A stretch of DNA of 64,000 nt from an uncultured Flaviramulus sp. (GTDB taxonomy: Bacteria; Bacteroidota; Bacteroidia; Flavobacteriales; Flavobacteriaceae). Positions 60,130-64,000 of this stretch are shown here, piece by piece. The stretch covers positions 272,322 to 336,321 of the forward strand of contig CANLXL010000004.1 of assembly GCA_947495125.1 (NCBI GenBank), in the 5' to 3' direction. How positions within the stretch are numbered: position 1 is the first letter of the stretch; each line of letters starts with the position of its first letter. The notes under the pieces were generated by a model. That model saw only the letters and a program-made list of their open reading frames with translations, was not told the origin of the DNA and did not search any database. The position numbers and the translations under genes are program-made.

Positions 60130-61635
60130 ATGAATTTTGTCAATAGGCTTTATAATTCCTTTGTTTTAAATAGTAAATCTAATGCATTTTGTATTGATGA
60201 TACTTTTTATACATACGAGGAATTACTAAACTATATTGTAAGAATTAGGAAAATAATAAACAGAAATATTGAGTCTAACGAAAGAATTATTGGTTTAGTT
60301 ACTAATAATGATATTGAAACTTATGCTGCCATATTTTCGCTATGGATAGAGGGCAAGGCCTATATACCAATTAATCCATTTACCCCCAAAGCAAGAAATA
60401 TAGATATATTAAAATCTACTGATGTTGTATCTGTTCTTGATTCGTCGAAAACACCAATAAGGTTGGCTTCCTTCAATATAATAAAAACACTAAGTTCTTA
60501 TAGTTCTCATGATGATGCTCCTTTTGATGCTGTTCCATATCGTGGAAATAATATCGCTTATGTATTATTTACTAGTGGCAGTACGGGTGCTCCAAAAGGC
60601 GTTCCAATATGCTTTAAAAATTTAGATACTCTAATAGCTGAATTAGATATTGACGAAGCGTATAAACTAAAACCTTCCGATAGGTGTTTGCAAATGTATG
60701 AATTAACATTTGATGCCTCACTTACTGCCCTGTTACCATCGCTTTTAGTAGGTGCCTGCTCATATACAGTGCCATCAAATGCTATAAAATATTTTTATAT
60801 TATTAAACTTTTGCACAGATACGAGCTAACTGTAATGAAAATGGTCCCGTCAATAATTAATTATTTAAGACCTTATTTTTCTGAAATAAAAGCACCTTCG
60901 GTTCGATATTCCATTTTTGGTGGAGAAAAATTATATGAAGATGTCGTACAGGAATGGATTAAATGCGTTCCAAATAGTAAAGTTTTAAACCATTATGGGC
61001 CAACAGAATTCACCGTGTGTAGCGGTTATTATGCTTATAAATTTAATAAAAAGAATAGATCTCATAATGGTGTTTTGTCAATAGGCAAGCCGTTTAAAAA
61101 TGTAGACTATATAATAGTAGACGAAGAAAACAGGGAGTTGAAAGATAATCAAGAAGGTGAGTTGTGTCTATCTGGAAATCAATTAACACAGGGCTATTGG
61201 AATAATAACAAATTGAACGAGCAAGCTTTCTTTTTGCATAAAACTGCCTCAGGAATTACAAAGAAATTTTATAAAACCGGTGATATATGCTTTAGGGATA
61301 AAGACGGATACTACTTGTATGTTGGAAGAAAAGATTTTCAACTCAAAATAGGTGGGTATAGGGTTGAATTGGGTGAAATTGAATATCATATTAAGAGTCA
61401 TTCATCTGCAAAATTTAAGAACCTTGTGGTTATGGGTGTTAAAAGCCAAAATAACACCATTGAATTGGTATTGGTGATAGAAAGTTCTCAATTTGATATT
61501 GATGACCTATTTAGTTTTTTAAAAGAAAATTTAGTAGATTATATGATTCCCAGAAGAACCGTTTTTATAGATAGTTTTCCTTACACTAAAAACGGAAAAC
61601 TTGATAGAAAAGAAATAAGAAAAATGATAAGATAA
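60130..61635 (+). CDS. Adenylation enzyme (DltA-like, amino-acid- or acyl-activating)
   Basis: 501-aa AMP-forming ligase with all core motifs: FTSGSTGAPKGV (residues 147-158), YGPTE (289-293), TGD (383-385), the hinge GRKDFQLKIGGYRVELGE (399-416) and catalytic Lys490 (TKNGKLDRK). The length and stand-alone form fit DltA, which loads D-alanine onto the carrier protein, rather than a multidomain synthetase. The substrate cannot be read with confidence from the sequence. Its stop is directly followed by the ATG of the acyl carrier protein. Confidence 0.93.
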   Translation: MNFVNRLYNSFVLNSKSNAFCIDDTFYTYEELLNYIVRIRKIINRNIESNERIIGLVTNNDIETYAAIFSLWIEGKAYIPINPFTPKARNIDILKSTDVVSVLDSSKTPIRLASFNIIKTLSSYSSHDDAPFDAVPYRGNNIAYVLFTSGSTGAPKGVPICFKNLDTLIAELDIDEAYKLKPSDRCLQMYELTFDASLTALLPSLLVGACSYTVPSNAIKYFYIIKLLHRYELTVMKMVPSIINYLRPYFSEIKAPSVRYSIFGGEKLYEDVVQEWIKCVPNSKVLNHYGPTEFTVCSGYYAYKFNKKNRSHNGVLSIGKPFKNVDYIIVDEENRELKDNQEGELCLSGNQLTQGYWNNNKLNEQAFFLHKTASGITKKFYKTGDICFRDKDGYYLYVGRKDFQLKIGGYRVELGEIEYHIKSHSSAKFKNLVVMGVKSQNNTIELVLVIESSQFDIDDLFSFLKENLVDYMIPRRTVFIDSFPYTKNGKLDRKEIRKMIR

Positions 61636-61881
61636 ATGAAGGAAAACGAAATTTTGACTACTATTGAAAAATCATTTGTTAAAATATTAGAGCATAACAA
61701 TTTTGATTTGAATAAATCTACAACAGCTAAAGATGTTGATGGGTGGGATTCTATTAGTCATTTACTTGTTATTACTGATATTGAAAAATCTTTTAATATC
61801 AAGTTTGAGTTAATGGACTTAATGACGATGGAGAATATTGGTGATTTAATTAGTACAATAAAGAAAGAAATTGCAAAATAG
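61636..61881 (+). CDS. Acyl carrier protein (DltC-like)
   Basis: 81-aa carrier protein with phosphopantetheine attachment at Ser39 (GWDSISHLL). It starts with no gap after the adenylation enzyme, the expected donor. With that enzyme and the MBOAT it repeats the DltA-B-C set. A holo form made by a phosphopantetheinyl transferase outside the window is needed. The 116 bases after it hold nothing recognised. Confidence 0.94.
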   Translation: MKENEILTTIEKSFVKILEHNNFDLNKSTTAKDVDGWDSISHLLVITDIEKSFNIKFELMDLMTMENIGDLISTIKKEIAK

Positions 61882-61997
61882 CCATTACACGTGTGAACTT
61901 ATCCTTAAATATCTAAAGTTTGATGACACCAATTATGGTATTAAGAAATCAGCTATGAGTTTAAGTTTTCTTTATTTTTGTTAAAATCCCATAAAGG

Positions 61998-62774
61998 TTA
62001 TTTTATTTTATTAATCAATCGGTTATAGAGATAAAACCAAAAAGTGGGTTGATAATACAAAACTTTTCCCATTGGGCATTTAGGTTTTTGTACTTCTATA
62101 CTATTATTTTGTGCATCTTGAAGCGCTTTTTTTAAAAGAGGTAGTGCTTTTACCAGCTGTAAATAGATATAGCTAATGAAATTATCTTTAGAGCTCAATA
62201 CATCTACAATAGTATCCTGATATAAAATACCACCTGTGTCTATGCCCTCATCAACCAGGTGAACAGTTACACCGCAATGTTCCGTGTCGTTATTTATTAA
62301 AGCCCAATAGCCTCCGTGTAAACCTCTATATAATGGTGTTATACCTGCGTGGATGTTAATAAACCTTGCCTTTGTTAACTTAAGAGTTTTTTTCGATAGT
62401 ATTCTATGCGTAACAATAACGACTATATCCGGGTTGAGCTTTTTTAGCAAATTTTGACCTTCCTCAGAATTTATAGACGGTACAGTAGTTAATTTTTCTT
62501 TTTCAATCTTTATGTCTTTCAGGTTGTCCTTTCTTAAAATAGAATCGATCCTGGCCTTGGCTGAAAAACGAATATAGGGGATAAGGACAATTCTAAACAA
62601 TACCTGCCCAATGACATGAATAACTCCTAAGTTTTTAATTCGTCTTCTTAAAAGCTTGGAATACGATTCTCCATTGTCAATAATAACATGCTCAATATCA
62701 AAATCATCTTTTAGTTTGCCATAAACCATTCTTGCATATACTTGATCTTCAATGATCATTATTATTTTACTCAT
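61998..62774 (-). CDS. Formyltransferase-family protein
   Basis: 258-aa enzyme with the formyltransferase fold. The active-site residues are visible: Asn140 and His142 in FINIHAGITPLYRG and Asp179 in DEGIDTGGIL. Members use N10-formyltetrahydrofolate to formylate amino groups, often of amino sugars in surface glycans; a methionyl-tRNA role is unlikely because of its context. It lies 18 bases after the SGNH gene and is the last gene of the leftward operon facing the Dlt-like genes. Confidence 0.9.
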   Translation of the reverse strand: MSKIIMIIEDQVYARMVYGKLKDDFDIEHVIIDNGESYSKLLRRRIKNLGVIHVIGQVLFRIVLIPYIRFSAKARIDSILRKDNLKDIKIEKEKLTTVPSINSEEGQNLLKKLNPDIVVIVTHRILSKKTLKLTKARFINIHAGITPLYRGLHGGYWALINNDTEHCGVTVHLVDEGIDTGGILYQDTIVDVLSSKDNFISYIYLQLVKALPLLKKALQDAQNNSIEVQKPKCPMGKVLYYQPTFWFYLYNRLINKIK

Positions 62775-62792
62775 TAGGACAATACTATATAT

Positions 62793-63731
62793 TTAAAGGT
62801 TAAATTTTTCATCTACGTAGTTTGCTATTTTCGAGGCAATCAACGTTCTTCCATGATTATTCCAATGCATATCGTAAATTAGAGTTGGAGGTACTTTCGA
62901 ATTTTCAAATATTTGGTTAAAATCAATAATTTGATATTCGTTTTCGATACAATATTTTATAAAAACATCACTTGTTGTGCTCGAATTTAATAAAAACGCC
63001 ATTCTATTTTTATCGAAACCAAAAGTGTTTATTAGCGTTTTGAAATTTTCTAAGTACGCGTTGGTTTGTTCAAAATCACTTTTAGACTTTGGTGCATTTT
63101 TGTTATTTAGCAAATCGATAATTGCATGCTTTATTGGATCTATAATTCCAATTGAAGAGATATAAGAGAGCAGTTTAAAATTGTCTCTAAATTTAAATAA
63201 TGGTGATTTTAGAAGTTCTATGCGCTGGTGATTAGGTACATAGGTGTCATTTTTTAAATCATTTTCATATTTTAAATAGAAAATAATATAATCAATCTTA
63301 TCAAAATGTTCATCATAGGCATCAACCAGATAGAATTGATTAGCTAAATCGTATCCTCCATAACCATATTCGTAAACCTCAATATCATTTAGCCTGTTTT
63401 CAATCTTTTTGCCAATAGAGTTATTATAGTTCTGATGAAAGCCTTCAATGAAAGAATCTCCAATTAACGCAATTTCTATTTTATCTTCTGTAGGTTTAAA
63501 TTCTCTATAAGAGTTAAATCCAAAATTATTAATTCGGTATTCCGAGAAGTTTTGTCTTCTATTCCCTGTAACTGCATAGCCACTTTGGTTAGCCAAACTT
63601 TTTTCAACATTAAATTCGTCTATGTATCTTATAGGAGTTTGGGTGTATAAATGAAAGGTTCTTACTAGGATTTCTAAAACAATTACAATAAGAATTAAAT
63701 ATAAAGTCCCTTTTATAAAAAGCTTGGCCAT
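62793..63731 (-). CDS. SGNH/GDSL-type membrane-anchored protein
   Basis: 312-aa protein with an N-terminal membrane helix (about 5-23) and an SGNH-hydrolase-like domain: nucleophile region GDSF (Ser93) and Asp287 with His289 in YDMHWNNHG. The layout resembles the periplasmic acyl-transfer proteins that work with MBOATs or esterases of surface glycans. It begins 3 bases after the partial gene upstream and is followed after 18 bases by the formyltransferase, so the three form one operon. Confidence 0.82.
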   Translation of the reverse strand: MAKLFIKGTLYLILIVIVLEILVRTFHLYTQTPIRYIDEFNVEKSLANQSGYAVTGNRRQNFSEYRINNFGFNSYREFKPTEDKIEIALIGDSFIEGFHQNYNNSIGKKIENRLNDIEVYEYGYGGYDLANQFYLVDAYDEHFDKIDYIIFYLKYENDLKNDTYVPNHQRIELLKSPLFKFRDNFKLLSYISSIGIIDPIKHAIIDLLNNKNAPKSKSDFEQTNAYLENFKTLINTFGFDKNRMAFLLNSSTTSDVFIKYCIENEYQIIDFNQIFENSKVPPTLIYDMHWNNHGRTLIASKIANYVDEKFNL

Positions 63732-63734
63732 ACA

Positions 63735-64000
63735 CTAATTTATAAATTTTATTTGCTGGATGAAAGAATCACTCGATAAAATATATACATTATCTGCATT
63801 AATCACCTTAAATGAATCAGTTTCTATGTAAGGTTTTACTACAAGATATAGAAAATTGTTTACATACTTACTTAAAAATGAGTAATTAGTATCATCATTT
63901 ATATTTATTCTTATTAAATGAGAAGAACTTGGCAGCCTATCAAGTTTGGTAATTTCTACTTTTTTCTTTGTTTTAGTCTGGGACCTGCTTTTTACAAAAT
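63735..64000 (-). CDS. C-terminal part of an unknown protein
   Basis: A minus-strand frame is open from the right edge to TAG at 63737-63735, giving about 87 residues (FVKSRSQTKTKKKVEITKLD ... ending FIQQIKFIN). It is basic and strand-rich, with no motif I recognise. The stop lies 3 bases before the next gene, which supports a real coding end and a shared operon. The 5' part is outside the window. Confidence 0.65.
   Translation of the reverse strand, partial: FVKSRSQTKTKKKVEITKLDRLPSSSHLIRININDDTNYSFLSKYVNNFLYLVVKPYIETDSFKVINADNVYILSSDSFIQQIKFIN

Noticed and set aside
1-64000. CRISPR arrays, tRNA or rRNA genes, prophage or integrase
   Set aside because: No regularly spaced repeats, cloverleaf-like sequences, rRNA segments or phage and integrase genes were seen.

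Overview
The window is about 64 kb of a Bacteroidota chromosome, almost certainly from the family Flavobacteriaceae. Evidence: AT-rich DNA, start sites without Shine-Dalgarno runs but with upstream TAnnTTTG promoter boxes, TonB/CarboxypepD-type receptors, YfhO, DUF4834, DUF3667, S9A oligopeptidases, an aspartate-racemase relic, and the short dyad repeats common in this family. No rRNA, tRNA, CRISPR array, intact insertion sequence or prophage was seen. Families are named from residue patterns, not from a search.

Layout. 1-5.4 kb: a partial gene, a NUDIX hydrolase, then a run of unknown mostly membrane proteins. 5.5-10.8 kb: an exported S9A oligopeptidase, a MarR-GNAT fusion regulator, a coiled-coil membrane protein, a racemase relic and a Crp/Fnr regulator followed by a possible small RNA. 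10.8-20.7 kb: fumC, an exported macroglobulin-like protein, a peroxiredoxin, a TonB-linked outer membrane protein and the operon prfB-HAD-arsC, in which prfB carries a programmed +1 frameshift. 20.9-23.4 kb: two tandem family 2 glycosyltransferases and a decayed stretch. 23.4-28.4 kb: threonine aldolase, a DUF7467-like lipoprotein, YbaB and a second S9A peptidase. 28.5-32.2 kb: a cysteine-synthase-like enzyme, an alpha-oxoamine synthase and a GNAT protein, together a plausible sulfonolipid (capnine) pathway. 33.4-38.9 kb: DUF4834, YfhO, a glycosyltransferase and a flippase. 39-42.8 kb: two paralogous very basic exported proteins, each with a sigma-54-like promoter, flanking a GH109-like oxidoreductase. 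43-45.4 kb: an MBOAT O-acyltransferase with an SGNH partner. 45.6-57.3 kb: DUF3667, uvrA, an ECF sigma factor with a 48-residue companion, an nth without cysteines, bcp, small unknown proteins and a divergent XRE/M14 pair sharing an operator. 57.5-64 kb: a second MBOAT in a Dlt-like operon (MBOAT, GNAT-like protein, adenylation enzyme, acyl carrier protein) facing a formyltransferase/SGNH/unknown operon.

How the genes fit together. Much of the window serves the cell envelope: surface-polysaccharide assembly (GT2 pair, YfhO-GT-flippase), its acyl or aminoacyl decoration (two MBOAT modules) and unusual lipids (28.5-32.2 kb). The rest is housekeeping: translation termination, DNA repair, fumarase and peroxide defence. 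The most promising lightly described systems are the Dlt-like operon at 57.5-61.9 kb, the sulfonolipid-type cluster, and the two sigma-54-linked basic exported proteins.
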